A stretch of 64,000 nt of DNA from Vreelandella alkaliphila (GCF_016107625.1 NZ_JABASV010000004.1:124001-188000); one strand, 5' to 3'; shown: positions 29,340 through 38,570, counted from the first letter of the stretch. The notes: generated from the sequence alone by a model not told the origin. Translations and numbers: made by a program.

Positions 29340-30326
29340 ATGCGCCAGCCACTATCGACACCTAGCCCACTGCGTGAAAGTGCGCTGCGCACACTGCAAA
29401 TTGAGCAGGCCGCTATCGGTGGACTTCAGGCAAAACTTGATGAGAGCTTTGACCACGCTTGTGAACTTATCCTCGCCTGCCAGGGCCGCGTAGTGGTAAC
29501 CGGCATGGGTAAGTCCGGCCATATTGCGGGCAAGCTGGCTGCAACGTTGGCAAGCACCGGCACGCCTGCTTTTTTTGTACACCCAGGTGAAGCCAGTCAT
29601 GGCGATCTCGGCATGATCACCCGCGCAGATGTTGTACTAGCACTTTCGAACTCTGGCGAAACCGCAGAGGTCACTGCGCTGCTTCCGCTGCTGAAACGCC
29701 TAGGAACCCCCCTTGTCAGCATGACTGGACGCCCTGGTTCCACATTAGCCAAACACGCCGATGCTCACCTTAATAGCGGCGTTGAGCGCGAAGCCTGCCC
29801 TCTCGACTTAGCGCCGACCAGCTCAACCACAGCAGCACTTGCCTTAGGTGATGCCTTAGCCGTGGCATTATTAGAAGCACGGGGCTTCACCGCGGAAGAT
29901 TTTGCGCTTTCACACCCAGGTGGAAGCCTCGGCAAACGCCTACTTTTGCGTGTAAAGGATTTAATGCACAACGGATCACGCCTCCCCCAAGTAGCATTAG
30001 GCAGCCCGTTACGGGACGCACTCTTGGAAATTACTCGCCAAGGGTTGGGCTTTACCTGCGTAATCGATAGCGAAGGACGCCTTGCCGGCGTTTATACCGA
30101 CGGTGACTTACGCCGAACGCTGGATCAGTTTCATGACCTACGTGACGTCCTAGTTGATGATGTGATGACACGTCCTGGAAAACGTATCGGTCCCGATGTG
30201 TTAGCGGCTGAAGCGGTACGCATCATGGAAGACAGTCGAATCACCGCACTGGCGGTCGTGGATGATCAGCAGCGCCCCATTGGCGCGCTACATATGCATG
30301 ACTTACTTGCTAGCGGTGTCATTTAA
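29340..30326 (+). CDS. kdsD: D-arabinose 5-phosphate isomerase KdsD
   Basis: Converts ribulose 5-phosphate to arabinose 5-phosphate, the first step to Kdo of LPS. 328 residues from the ATG at 29340 (AAAAGAGA seven bases upstream); an ATG at 29322 is also possible. Seen: SIS domain with VVVTGMGKSGHIAGKLAATLASTGTPAFFVHPGEASHGDLGM (around 52-92) and LSNSGETAEV, then two CBS domains with VYTDGDLRR and ALHMHDLL. Heads the kdsDC-lptCAB-rpoN run. Confidence 0.95.
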   Translation: MRQPLSTPSPLRESALRTLQIEQAAIGGLQAKLDESFDHACELILACQGRVVVTGMGKSGHIAGKLAATLASTGTPAFFVHPGEASHGDLGMITRADVVLALSNSGETAEVTALLPLLKRLGTPLVSMTGRPGSTLAKHADAHLNSGVEREACPLDLAPTSSTTAALALGDALAVALLEARGFTAEDFALSHPGGSLGKRLLLRVKDLMHNGSRLPQVALGSPLRDALLEITRQGLGFTCVIDSEGRLAGVYTDGDLRRTLDQFHDLRDVLVDDVMTRPGKRIGPDVLAAEAVRIMEDSRITALAVVDDQQRPIGALHMHDLLASGVI

Positions 30327-30361
30327 TCAATCTTTTCAAACATTAATAATACGGAGGCTTC

Positions 30362-30904
30362 ATGGCCCTACCTGACGCTCTACAAGACCGGATTCGCCGC
30401 GTAAAATTGCTTGCTATTGACGTTGACGGCGTACTTACCGATGGCCGCCTCTATTTTCAAGCTGACGGTATCGAAATCAAAGCGTTTCATACCCAAGATG
30501 GCCACGGCCTCAAACTTTTGAAACGCGTCGGAATCCATGTTGCCTTAATTACTGGGCGTGATTCTCCCATGGTCAGCCAACGTGCTGCGTCGTTGGGCAT
30601 TACCCATGTGTATCAAGGGTGCGAGGATAAACTCACTACGCTACGCGCGCTTTGCCAACGCCTAGACATCACGCTTGAGCAGGTTGCTTATTGTGGTGAC
30701 GACCTACCAGACCTTGCTCCAATTAAACGTTCTGGCGTAGGCATCACCGTCCCTAATGCTCCTGATTATATGCATACTCACGCTGACTGGATCACCGATC
30801 GGCTTGGTGGCCACGGCGCTGTACGTGAAATCTGCGATACCTTATTGATGTCTCAAGGCCATTGGGATGCTGTTTTAGATACGTACCTACACGGCCAATC
30901 GTAA
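30362..30904 (+). CDS. kdsC: 3-deoxy-D-manno-octulosonate 8-phosphatase KdsC
   Basis: HAD-family phosphatase that releases free Kdo from Kdo 8-phosphate. 180 residues. Seen: HAD motif DVDGVLTDG at 20-28 with the two catalytic aspartates D20 and D22, ALITGRDSPMVSQRAASLGI, and YCGDDLPDL. Ends in TAATG shared with lptC. Confidence 0.96.
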   Translation: MALPDALQDRIRRVKLLAIDVDGVLTDGRLYFQADGIEIKAFHTQDGHGLKLLKRVGIHVALITGRDSPMVSQRAASLGITHVYQGCEDKLTTLRALCQRLDITLEQVAYCGDDLPDLAPIKRSGVGITVPNAPDYMHTHADWITDRLGGHGAVREICDTLLMSQGHWDAVLDTYLHGQS

Positions 30905-31476
30905 TGCGCTTTTGGGTTAAAAAACGCATTTGGATAACCATCATGGTGTTTGCCTTAGGTGGCGTACTGGTATGGCTGGATCCGCGCGGCCCTCAAGACC
31001 AATCAATCGACGCAGAGGCTCGTGCTCAAGAGCCCGGCCATGTACTAGAGAATGCAGAAATTACTCTGTTTGGTGACACCGGAGCCATCCAGCAGTCGCT
31101 GACGACGCCACGCTTAGTTCATACCCCTCAAACGGCGATGACAGATGTCCTCTCCCCCAGGGCGACACTATTTGATAGCGAAGAGCGTCAATGGCTAGCG
31201 ACGGCGGAGACCGGCACCCTAAATACTGACACGCAGGCGCTCACGCTAGCTGGTTCAGCCCAATTACTTGCACCTGATGAGGGCTGGCAGTTGAATACTG
31301 AGTTATTACACTATGATGGCATCACCCGTCATGCTTGGAGCGATGCCGAAACCATACTTCAGCAACCGCCCCAGCGCATTGACGCTTCACGTATGGATGT
31401 ATGGCTGGATGATAGCCAGATCCGCTTAACCAATAACGTGCGCGGCGTTCACCCGCCTGCCACTCGTTCTCAGTAG
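30904..31476 (+). CDS. lptC: LPS export protein LptC
   Basis: Bitopic inner-membrane protein linking the LptB2FG transporter to the LptA periplasmic bridge. 190 residues from the ATG at 30904, one base inside the kdsC stop. Seen: one N-terminal membrane helix (IWITIMVFALGGVLVWL) and a beta-jellyroll region with ENAEITLFGDTGAIQQSLTTPRL and the late DDSQIRLTNNVRGVH. Sequence divergent; location before lptA-lptB confirms. Confidence 0.92.
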   Translation: MRFWVKKRIWITIMVFALGGVLVWLDPRGPQDQSIDAEARAQEPGHVLENAEITLFGDTGAIQQSLTTPRLVHTPQTAMTDVLSPRATLFDSEERQWLATAETGTLNTDTQALTLAGSAQLLAPDEGWQLNTELLHYDGITRHAWSDAETILQQPPQRIDASRMDVWLDDSQIRLTNNVRGVHPPATRSQ

Positions 31477-31484
31477 GAGTCGCG

Positions 31485-31988
31485 ATGAACGTTCTTATTC
31501 GCACGGCACTCTTCGTCATTGCGCTACCCATTTCAGCGGCAGCGCTACCGGTTATGGCACAAAGCCAAGCCCCCGTAGAAGTAGAGGCTGACCGTTTAGA
31601 TCTCGATCAACGCGCAGGCACCGCAGTGTATTCAGGCAACGTCGATATTCGGCAGGGCAATATGCAACTGCGCGGCGATCGCGTTGAGATTCAGCGCAAC
31701 GATGCTGGCGAGCTATCGCGTGCCATTGCAACCGGTGGACGAGCCTACATACGTAACCAGCTCGAAGACCAAGCTAGCCCAATGGAAGGCTGGGCAAAAC
31801 GTATTATTTATCATGTTGCCGAGCGTCGGGTAGAGCTCATTGACCAAGCGGAACTGACCCAGCAAGCAGATCGCTTTGAAGGTGGGCGATTAGAGTACTT
31901 TATCGACCAAGGTGTGGTTCAGGCGCGTTCTGATGTTAGTGGTGGTGAGCCACAACGTATCCGCATGACTCTTCAGCCGGAACAATAG
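31485..31988 (+). CDS. lptA: LPS periplasmic transport protein LptA
   Basis: Periplasmic beta-jellyroll protein forming the bridge for LPS to the outer membrane. 167 residues with a signal peptide ending near ALPVMAQS. Seen: VEVEADRLDLDQRAGTAVYSGNVDIRQGNMQLRGDRVEI and GWAKRIIYHVAERRVELIDQAELTQ of the OstA-type fold. TAGGAG precedes the ATG. Confidence 0.95.
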   Translation: MNVLIRTALFVIALPISAAALPVMAQSQAPVEVEADRLDLDQRAGTAVYSGNVDIRQGNMQLRGDRVEIQRNDAGELSRAIATGGRAYIRNQLEDQASPMEGWAKRIIYHVAERRVELIDQAELTQQADRFEGGRLEYFIDQGVVQARSDVSGGEPQRIRMTLQPEQ

Positions 31989-31997
31989 GAGTGTCCA

Positions 31998-32792
31998 GTG
32001 GCGACCAATAACGCAGAGCCCGCACCTCAAACCACAGCCTCAGAATCAGCATCAGAAACCGCGCCGATAAAAACACTTTATGCCCAACACTTAGCTAAAA
32101 GCTATAAACGCCGCCGTGTCGTTAAGGATATTAACCTAGAGATATCTCAAGGCAGCGTGGTAGGGCTACTAGGCCCCAATGGCGCAGGCAAAACGACATC
32201 GTTTTATATGATTGTCGGCTTGGTAAAGTCTGATGCGGGAAAGGTTGGCATTGATGAGCTTGATTTAACCCATGCCCCCATGCACGAACGTGCAATGGCT
32301 GGTATTGGCTACTTGCCTCAGGAAGCCTCTATTTTTCGCAAACTTACCGTCGCCGACAACATCATGGCAATCCTGGAAACCCGCAAAGAGCTCGATCGTA
32401 GCGCCAGGGAGCAGCGCCTTGAGTCGCTACTGGAAGATTTTCACATCACGCACATTCGTGACAACTTCGGCATGAGTCTTTCGGGCGGAGAGCGTAGACG
32501 TGTTGAGATTGCCCGCTCCCTCGCGACCGAGCCTGCCTTTATCCTGCTTGATGAGCCGTTTGCCGGCGTTGATCCAATCTCAGTGGGCGATATTAAAACG
32601 ATCATTCGAGCCCTCAAAAAGCGCCATATCGGCGTGCTGATCACTGATCATAACGTCAGGGAAACACTGGATATTTGCGATATTGCTTACATTGTAGGTG
32701 ACGGCCATATCATCGCCAGTGGCCCCCCTCAGGAAATTCTCAACAACCAGCGGGTAAGAGACGTTTATTTGGGGGCTGATTTCCGCTTGTAA
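31998..32792 (+). CDS. lptB: LPS export ATPase LptB
   Basis: ATPase of the LptB2FG complex that extracts LPS from the inner membrane. 264 residues, about 23 more than E. coli because of a polar N-terminal tail. Seen: Walker [10 protein letters not shown] at about 59-67, signature [16 protein letters not shown], Walker [17 protein letters not shown] and [12 protein letters not shown]. Start is GTG at 31998 after GGAGTGTCCA. Confidence 0.96.
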   Translation: MATNNAEPAPQTTASESASETAPIKTLYAQHLAKSYKRRRVVKDINLEISQGSVVGLLGPNGAGKTTSFYMIVGLVKSDAGKVGIDELDLTHAPMHERAMAGIGYLPQEASIFRKLTVADNIMAILETRKELDRSAREQRLESLLEDFHITHIRDNFGMSLSGGERRRVEIARSLATEPAFILLDEPFAGVDPISVGDIKTIIRALKKRHIGVLITDHNVRETLDICDIAYIVGDGHIIASGPPQEILNNQRVRDVYLGADFRL

Positions 32793-32821
32793 ACAGCCAT
32801 CTGTAGAAAAAATAGTAGTGG

Positions 32822-32837
32822 TGGCATACTTATTGCA
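32822..32837 (+). promoter_or_regulatory. Predicted sigma-54 (-24/-12) promoter before rpoN
   Basis: TGGCATACTTATTGCA matches the sigma-54 consensus TGGCAC-N5-TTGCW with one mismatch (T for C), with exact spacing between the GG of -24 and the GC of -12. It lies 60 bases before the rpoN start in the lptB-rpoN gap. Suggests that RpoN acts on its own gene. Confidence 0.55.
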
Positions 32838-32897
32838 CTTGCACCAAGCCATAACTCGCACTAGGGTGGAGCTTTCTGATTAACGAGCGGTTCTCAG

Positions 32898-34313
32898 ATG
32901 GTCATGAAAGCTTCTCTTCAATTGCGTATCGGTACACAGCTGACCATGACACCTCAGCTGCAGCAGGCCATCGCCCTGTTACAGCTATCAACGCTGGACC
33001 TCCGTCAAGAAATTCAGCAAGCACTTGATGCCAATCCAATGCTTGAGCAGGAAGATGAGTTCGGCGAACAGGCCGTTAGTGAACACCAGGAAGCTGAATG
33101 GTCCGAAAGCATTCCTAACGAACTCTCAACTGACAGTGACTGGTCAGACACTTATCAAGACCTTGGTAGCCATGGTGCCAGCAGCGAGGGGCCTGACTTT
33201 GAGCGTCAAGCCGCTGGTCAAAGTTTGCATGGCCACTTACTTTGGCAACTCGCCATGACAGATTTTTCACCACGCGACCACGCCATTGCTGAAAGCCTCA
33301 TCGATGCACTGGATGCCAACGGCTACCTAACCCAGCCTCTCAATGACATTCGCGAAGGACTTAAAGCCCAAGGGCATGAAGGCCTTAGCCAGCGTGAAGT
33401 TGAAACAACCTTGCTTCGTCTTCAACAGTTTGAGCCCACCGGTGTATTTGCTCGCGACCTGCGGGAGTGCTTAATGCTGCAGCTCGCCTCACTACCGGAA
33501 GATACACCGCTGCTTATGCCTGCCAAGCGGTTAGTGCGTCAATTTCTGGAAGCGCTTGGTAAGGATGATGTGCGTTTGCTAAAGCGGCGGTTAAGTCTAG
33601 ATGATGAGCAGCTTGATGATGTCATCCGCTTGATCCGCAGCCTTGATCCTCGCCCAGGAAGTGCCTTTGGCGACACTGATGACAGCTATGTAACGCCAGA
33701 TTTAGTCGTACGCCATGACCACGAAGGATGGCACCTGGAGCTAAATCCTGAGGCATTGCCGCGCTTGCGCATTCAACCTGACTACGCAAGCCTGATCAAA
33801 CGGGCTGACAAGAGCCAAGATAACCAATTTTTAAAAGAGCATCTCCAAGAAGCTCGCTGGCTCATCAAGAGCCTTTCAAGTCGAAATGATACGCTACTGC
33901 GGGTGGGCCGAGAAATCATAGCTCGCCAGATAGGCTTTCTGGAACACGGCGAAGAAGCCATGAAACCGCTGATTTTAGCCGATATCGCAGACGCCGTAGA
34001 AATGCATGAATCCACTATTTCCAGGGTCACCACCCAGAAATACATTCATACTCCGCGCGGAGTGTTTGAGCTCAAATACTTCTTTTCAAGCCAAGTAAGT
34101 GGCCAGGACGGCGGTGACAGTCACTCCAGCACCGCCATCCGCGCTCGAATCAAAAAACTGGTGCAAGATGAACCGCCCGGGAAACCTCTCTCAGACAGCC
34201 GCCTCGTGTCGCTATTGGAAGAGGGTGGCATTAATGTGGCAAGGCGAACGGTGGCCAAATATCGCGAGTCGATGGGTATACCCTCTTCAAGCGAACGCCG
34301 CCGTTTACGCTAA
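32898..34313 (+). CDS. rpoN: RNA polymerase sigma-54 factor RpoN
   Basis: Alternative sigma factor that recognises -24/-12 promoters and needs an enhancer-binding ATPase. 471 residues. Seen: Gln/Leu-rich region I (LQLRIGTQLTMTPQLQQAIALLQLSTLDL), acidic region II, core-binding and DNA-binding region III, and the RpoN box ARRTVAKYRESMGIPSS near the C-terminus. Start ATG at 32898 or 32904. Followed by hpf-ptsN-rapZ-ptsO as in enterics and pseudomonads. Confidence 0.97.
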   Translation: MVMKASLQLRIGTQLTMTPQLQQAIALLQLSTLDLRQEIQQALDANPMLEQEDEFGEQAVSEHQEAEWSESIPNELSTDSDWSDTYQDLGSHGASSEGPDFERQAAGQSLHGHLLWQLAMTDFSPRDHAIAESLIDALDANGYLTQPLNDIREGLKAQGHEGLSQREVETTLLRLQQFEPTGVFARDLRECLMLQLASLPEDTPLLMPAKRLVRQFLEALGKDDVRLLKRRLSLDDEQLDDVIRLIRSLDPRPGSAFGDTDDSYVTPDLVVRHDHEGWHLELNPEALPRLRIQPDYASLIKRADKSQDNQFLKEHLQEARWLIKSLSSRNDTLLRVGREIIARQIGFLEHGEEAMKPLILADIADAVEMHESTISRVTTQKYIHTPRGVFELKYFFSSQVSGQDGGDSHSSTAIRARIKKLVQDEPPGKPLSDSRLVSLLEEGGINVARRTVAKYRESMGIPSSSERRRLR

Positions 34314-34410
34314 TAAAACAGTGCTAACGAACAAAGTCTGTCTAAGGGCTTTGCAATAGCGCAAAAAGGGTTACAATCGAAGAACAGTCCGATGGATAAG
34401 GAGCACGTCA

Positions 34411-34719
34411 ATGCAAGTAAATATCACTGGTCATCACGTAGATCTGACTGACGCCTTGCGTGACTATGTAAATGAGAAGCTGGAACGCGTTGAGCGCCAT
34501 TATGACAATATCACCACCGTACAAGTGACCTTATCTGTTGAAAAGGAGCGCCAGCAAGCTGCCTGCACCCTGCATGCTGCAGGTGCCGATCTACACGCAG
34601 AAGCATTAGACAACGATATGTACGCTGCGATTGATGCACTAGCGGACAAAATTGATCGTCAACTCGTTAAACACAAGGAAAAAGCACAAGCTCGCGCCCA
34701 AGGCGCTGGCGTGCGTTAA
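34411..34719 (+). CDS. hpf: Ribosome hibernation promoting factor, short HPF
   Basis: Binds 30S subunits in stationary phase and promotes 100S dimer formation. 102 residues, the short form. Seen: MQVNITGHHVDLTDALRDYVNEKLERVERHYDNITTVQVTLSVEKERQQAACTL (fold start given by positions 1-54) and the basic C-terminal LVKHKEKAQ. AAGGAG precedes the ATG. Between rpoN and ptsN, the usual site. Confidence 0.95.
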   Translation: MQVNITGHHVDLTDALRDYVNEKLERVERHYDNITTVQVTLSVEKERQQAACTLHAAGADLHAEALDNDMYAAIDALADKIDRQLVKHKEKAQARAQGAGVR

Positions 34720-34723
34720 CTCA

Positions 34724-35194
34724 ATGACGTTGGAAACTATTCTTCCCCCGGAGCGCGTGCTGTATGACGTCCCCGGGGGCAGCAAAAAAAGGGTGCTGGA
34801 ATTTTTCAGCACCTTTATTGCGCAAAACACGCCAAGCCTAGATAGCCAAGAAGTCTTCAGCCGCCTGATTGGTCGTGAGCGTTTGGGTAGCACTGGAATA
34901 GGCAACGGCGTTGCTATTCCTCACGCCCGTAGCCCTCACTGCAGCTCGCCTATCGCTGGTTTTTTAAAGTTAGCTGAGCCAGTAGATTTCGATGCTATTG
35001 ATGGCGACCCCGTCGACCTTGTTTTCGTACTTTTAGTGCCCGAAGAGGCGGACGACACGCACTTAGCCTTATTAGGGCAAGTGGCGTCCATCATGAACAA
35101 CGTTGACACACGTCAGCAGCTTCGTAGAGCGGCTAGCCAACGTGAGCTATTGGACCTTATTACAGCAAAAATTCGTGAACAACCTGTTACCTAA
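34724..35194 (+). CDS. ptsN: Nitrogen PTS enzyme IIA, PtsN
   Basis: EIIA-Ntr, the final phosphate acceptor of the PTS-Ntr chain, which signals nitrogen and potassium status to sensor kinases and transporters. 156 residues from the ATG at 34724, five bases after the hpf stop. Seen: the phosphorylated histidine region GIGNGVAIPHARSPHC with H67, and LLVPEEADDTHLALLGQVASIM. PtsO (HPr-like) is encoded two genes on. Confidence 0.95.
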   Translation: MTLETILPPERVLYDVPGGSKKRVLEFFSTFIAQNTPSLDSQEVFSRLIGRERLGSTGIGNGVAIPHARSPHCSSPIAGFLKLAEPVDFDAIDGDPVDLVFVLLVPEEADDTHLALLGQVASIMNNVDTRQQLRRAASQRELLDLITAKIREQPVT

Positions 35195-35268
35195 ATGGTC
35201 CACCGCTAGACACTGCCTACTAGTTTAACGTTTACCTCCATTTTTATTGGCATGCCAAGAGAAACTCT

Positions 35269-36183
35269 ATGCAACTGGTGATCATTAGCGGCCGTTCAGG
35301 GTCCGGTAAATCTATCGCCTTACAAGCGTTAGAAGATCTTGGCTATTGTGCCATCGATAATTTGCCCGCCATGTTACTCGGCTCCCTTGTGGATGAGCTT
35401 CGCGAGCAAGGGGCACGCCCTCAACTAGCGGTAAGTATCGATGCGCGTAATTTACCAGCTGCGCTAAAGCAGCTGCCAAAAATGCTTGAATCTTTGCGTC
35501 AGAAAAGCATTCACTTCCAGGTTATCTATCTAACCACCGATGCGCGAATTCTTCTTGAGCGATACTCAGCCACGCGTCGTCGCCACCCTCTTACGCGTGA
35601 TAGTGACATGACGCTTGAAGAGGCCATCAATAAAGAAGAAGAAACCCTGCTCGACATCCGTGATCTTGCCGACCTGATGATCGACACATCGCGTCTGTCG
35701 GTTCATGACCTGCGCCGCCGAATAACGGATCAGGTTGCCCAACAGCGTGAAGATAGATTAACGCTGACACTAGAGTCATTTGGCTATAAACGTGGCGTCC
35801 CACTTGACGCTGATCTCGTCTTTGATGTGCGCTGCTTACCAAATCCCTACTGGGACCCTACGCTGCGCCAATACACTGGGCGTGACGCGAACATCATCAA
35901 CTTTCTTAAGGGATATCCCGTCGTAGAAGAAATGCGCAATGATATCCAGACATGGTTGGAAAAGTGGCTACCCGCTTACCAAAATAGCCAGCGCAGTTAT
36001 ATGACTATTGCTATTGGCTGTACCGGCGGGCAGCACCGTTCTGTCTATATGGTGGAACAACTGGCACAAATGCTGGTGAAACAAGCGGGAGAGGTTCAAC
36101 TCCGTCATCGTGAGCTAGGCCTGCAGTACACCCTAAGTGAACAGCAGCCCTCCACATCCGAGCCTTCAACAAACGCGCAATAA
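35269..36183 (+). CDS. rapZ: RNase adaptor protein RapZ
   Basis: In E. coli RapZ binds the small RNA GlmZ and delivers it to RNase E, tying glmS expression to glucosamine-6-phosphate. 304 residues. Seen: N-terminal P-loop GRSGSGKS (8-15), ERYSATRRRHPL, and the C-terminal sensing domain FDVRCLPNPYWDP, AIGCTGGQHRSVYMVEQL. Whether GlmZ-like RNAs exist in this organism cannot be judged here. Confidence 0.95.
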   Translation: MQLVIISGRSGSGKSIALQALEDLGYCAIDNLPAMLLGSLVDELREQGARPQLAVSIDARNLPAALKQLPKMLESLRQKSIHFQVIYLTTDARILLERYSATRRRHPLTRDSDMTLEEAINKEEETLLDIRDLADLMIDTSRLSVHDLRRRITDQVAQQREDRLTLTLESFGYKRGVPLDADLVFDVRCLPNPYWDPTLRQYTGRDANIINFLKGYPVVEEMRNDIQTWLEKWLPAYQNSQRSYMTIAIGCTGGQHRSVYMVEQLAQMLVKQAGEVQLRHRELGLQYTLSEQQPSTSEPSTNAQ

Positions 36184-36228
36184 GCAACGCCTTTTCTTCA
36201 CGACCCCACTCGGCTAAAAGGAACCAGA

Positions 36229-36498
36229 GTGCCAGAAAGAACCTTAACACTCACTAATCAGCGCGGCCTTCATGCTCGTGCAGCGACAAAACTCGTCAAG
36301 TGTAGCCAACAGTTTTCGGCCAACATTCACGTTTACAAACAACAGCAAATGGCTGATGCGGCCAACATTATGTCGTTATTGATGCTGGCCGCCCCTTGTG
36401 GCACTGAACTTAGAGTCCATGCGGAAGGCGACGACGCCGAACAAGCACTAGAGGCCATTGAAGCACTATTCGACGCACGTTTTGACGAAGAGCACTAA
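36229..36498 (+). CDS. ptsO: Nitrogen PTS phosphocarrier NPr (HPr family)
   Basis: Small carrier that passes phosphate from EI-Ntr (PtsP) to PtsN. 89 residues. Seen: NQRGLHARAATKLVKC with the phosphorylated His15 and ADAANIMSLLMLAA near the region of the regulatory serine in classical HPr. Start GTG at 36229 after AAAGGA. Last gene of the kdsD-ptsO run. SixA, which dephosphorylates NPr in E. coli, is encoded at 52227-52709. Confidence 0.94.
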   Translation: MPERTLTLTNQRGLHARAATKLVKCSQQFSANIHVYKQQQMADAANIMSLLMLAAPCGTELRVHAEGDDAEQALEAIEALFDARFDEEH

Positions 36499-36542
36499 CA
36501 TCAGTGAATACCACTGACATCATTAAAACAGCATCAGCCAAC

Positions 36543-36578
36543 GTGTTAACTGAGCTGTTAGCTAAGGTGTTAGTTACC
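36543..36578. repeat. Three 12-bp tandem repeats over the pmbA stop codon
   Basis: GTGTTAACTGAG, CTGTTAGCTAAG and GTGTTAGTTACC follow one another at 36543-36578. The third unit contains the pmbA stop codon (TTA on the plus strand, 36570-36572). A weak TCAGTG/CACTGA inverted repeat lies at 36501-36517. Confidence 0.6.
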
Positions 36579-37910
36579 AGCGACGGTCATTGCATCAATT
36601 AGCCAGCTACCCGTGTGAATACTGCCACGGGTATCGATGTCATCACCGACTGCGACCAAGCCAGCAAACATGCTATTCAAATTACTGGCAATAGTGAACT
36701 CCTCGATAGGGTGCTGTATTTCACCATTTTCAACCCAAAAGCCGGCAGCACCTCGCGAATAGTCGCCAGTCACGCCGTTAACCCCCTGTCCCATTAGCTC
36801 AGTCACCCAAATGCCACGCCCCATCTGCTTCAGCAAATCATCTCGGGGCGTCAGCGGCGCTAACAAACGTAAATTGCGTGCCCCACCTGCATTACCTGTA
36901 GATTGCATACCTAAACGCCGCGCACTGTAAGCAGACAGCATATAGCTAGCCACACTACCCTGATCAATAAAGCGATTGTTGCGAGTTTGAACGCCTTCAG
37001 CATCAAACGGCGAGCTAGCCGTCGCACCCACCTCCATAGGCCGCTCTTCCAAGCCAAACCAGCTCGGGAATAGCTGGCTACCTAAACGATCACATAAGAA
37101 AGAGGATTCGCGATAAAGCGCCCCACCTGCCAACGCCCCCATCAAGTGACCTACTAAGCCGCTGGAAAGTGACGGGTCGAACAGCACCGGAAAGGTACCT
37201 GTTGGCGGCCGTTGAGCGCCTAACCGACGTAGCGTGCGTGACGCCGCTTCGCGGCCAACCTCCGCGGGATCTCGAAGCATGGCGGGATTACGTGCCGAGG
37301 TATAATCGTAATCGCGCTGCATGCCCTTCTCATCCTGTGCAATCAGCATGCAGGAAAGTGAATGACTACTGCCTTTCTGGGTGCCGAGAAAACCGTGGCT
37401 GTTAGCGTAAACTCGCACTCCCTCACCACTGGATAGCGAAGCGCCTTCCGACTGATGAATCCCCGCAACATCACGCCCCGCTTTCTCACATGCCAGCGCC
37501 AAATCGATTGCTTCATCAGTCGTCAACGCCCATGGATAATGCACTTTAAGGTCAGGTAGGTCAGTTGCCATTAGCGACGCATCTGCTAACCCTGCGGCAG
37601 GGTCCTCCCCCGTATAACGGGCAATTGCCAGGGCTTTCTCTACCGTGGCTTTAATTGACGCGCTGCTGGCATCGGTAGACGAGGCGCTGCCCTTGCGCTG
37701 CCCAACATATAGCGTAATGGCAATTCCTTGATCACGTGAAAGTTCGACAGTTTCCACCTCTCCAAGACGCACGCTTATCCCAAGGCCTTGATCTACACTA
37801 GCGCCGACTTCAGCAGCATCTGCGCCTAATTTTTTTGCCAGCGCAAGCGCCTCTTCAGCACGCTGGGTTAACAGCACCTGCTGGGCCGCTGCATCAAATG
37901 CTTGTGCCAT
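36570..37910 (-). CDS. pmbA: Metalloprotease subunit PmbA (TldE)
   Basis: Partner of TldD in the TldD/TldE protease, which in E. coli matures microcin B17 and removes unfolded peptides such as CcdA. 446 residues from the ATG at 37910 (MAQAFDAAAQQ). Seen: EVGASVDQGLGISVRLGEVETVELSRDQGIAITLYVGQRKGSASS family start (around 36-81), FLGTQKGSSHSLSCMLIA, and SPFDAEGVQTRNNRFIDQG. As expected for TldE it lacks the HExxxH motif. Convergent with ptsO and divergent from yjgA. Confidence 0.94.
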   Translation of the reverse strand: MAQAFDAAAQQVLLTQRAEEALALAKKLGADAAEVGASVDQGLGISVRLGEVETVELSRDQGIAITLYVGQRKGSASSTDASSASIKATVEKALAIARYTGEDPAAGLADASLMATDLPDLKVHYPWALTTDEAIDLALACEKAGRDVAGIHQSEGASLSSGEGVRVYANSHGFLGTQKGSSHSLSCMLIAQDEKGMQRDYDYTSARNPAMLRDPAEVGREAASRTLRRLGAQRPPTGTFPVLFDPSLSSGLVGHLMGALAGGALYRESSFLCDRLGSQLFPSWFGLEERPMEVGATASSPFDAEGVQTRNNRFIDQGSVASYMLSAYSARRLGMQSTGNAGGARNLRLLAPLTPRDDLLKQMGRGIWVTELMGQGVNGVTGDYSRGAAGFWVENGEIQHPIEEFTIASNLNSMFAGLVAVGDDIDTRGSIHTGSWLIDAMTVAGN

Positions 37911-38006
37911 TTTGGCCTCCTTTTCGCCTGAATCGCATTGGCGGATCAATGTTGTGGTCGCAGCCTGATATAATGCTGCAAACGAAACTAATTAGTGAGT
38001 TCTAGT

Positions 38007-38528
38007 ATGCCTAAGCAACGCCCCGAACCCCTCGATATTGATGAACAAGAAGAGCGCCCTAGTAAGTCTCAGCTCAAGCGGGAAATGCATGCTCTCCAGG
38101 CGCTTGGCGAAACGCTTATCGCGATGAAACCAGCCGAGCGCGCAAAATTTCCGCTCTCTGACGACATGTTACGCGCCATAGAAGAAACCTCTCGCATCCG
38201 CTCCCATGAAGGCCGCCGTCGCCATATGCAATATGTGGGCAAGCTTATTCGCAAAGAAGACCTTACTGCCATACAGGGTGTCTTCGACGCTATCGAACAG
38301 GAAAAAGAGCAGCGCGATCATGCCTTTCACCGGCTAGAAAAATGGCGCGATCGGTTAGTCGAAGAAGGCGACAGCGCTGTCGATCTATTTATGGCGGAAT
38401 ACCCTAACGCTGACCGTCAGGTAATACGACAACTAGTGCGCAATGCGCGTAAAGAGCGTGAGCAAAGTAAACCACCGACCAGCTCGCGCAAGCTGTTCAA
38501 ACACTTACGCGATACGCTGGCACTCTAA
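38007..38528 (+). CDS. darP: Ribosome-associated protein DarP (YjgA, DUF615)
   Basis: Small basic helical protein that binds late 50S assembly intermediates in E. coli. 173 residues from the ATG at 38007; a GTG four codons earlier is also open and no strong SD decides. Seen: PSKSQLKREMHALQALGETLIAM, IRSHEGRRRHMQYVGKLIRKED and the C-terminal SSRKLFKHLRDTL. Next to pmbA as in Pseudomonas and E. coli. Confidence 0.92.
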   Translation: MPKQRPEPLDIDEQEERPSKSQLKREMHALQALGETLIAMKPAERAKFPLSDDMLRAIEETSRIRSHEGRRRHMQYVGKLIRKEDLTAIQGVFDAIEQEKEQRDHAFHRLEKWRDRLVEEGDSAVDLFMAEYPNADRQVIRQLVRNARKEREQSKPPTSSRKLFKHLRDTLAL

Positions 38529-38570
38529 CCCCTATATGTCTCAATGACTGGGCCATAAAGGCTAGTTCAT

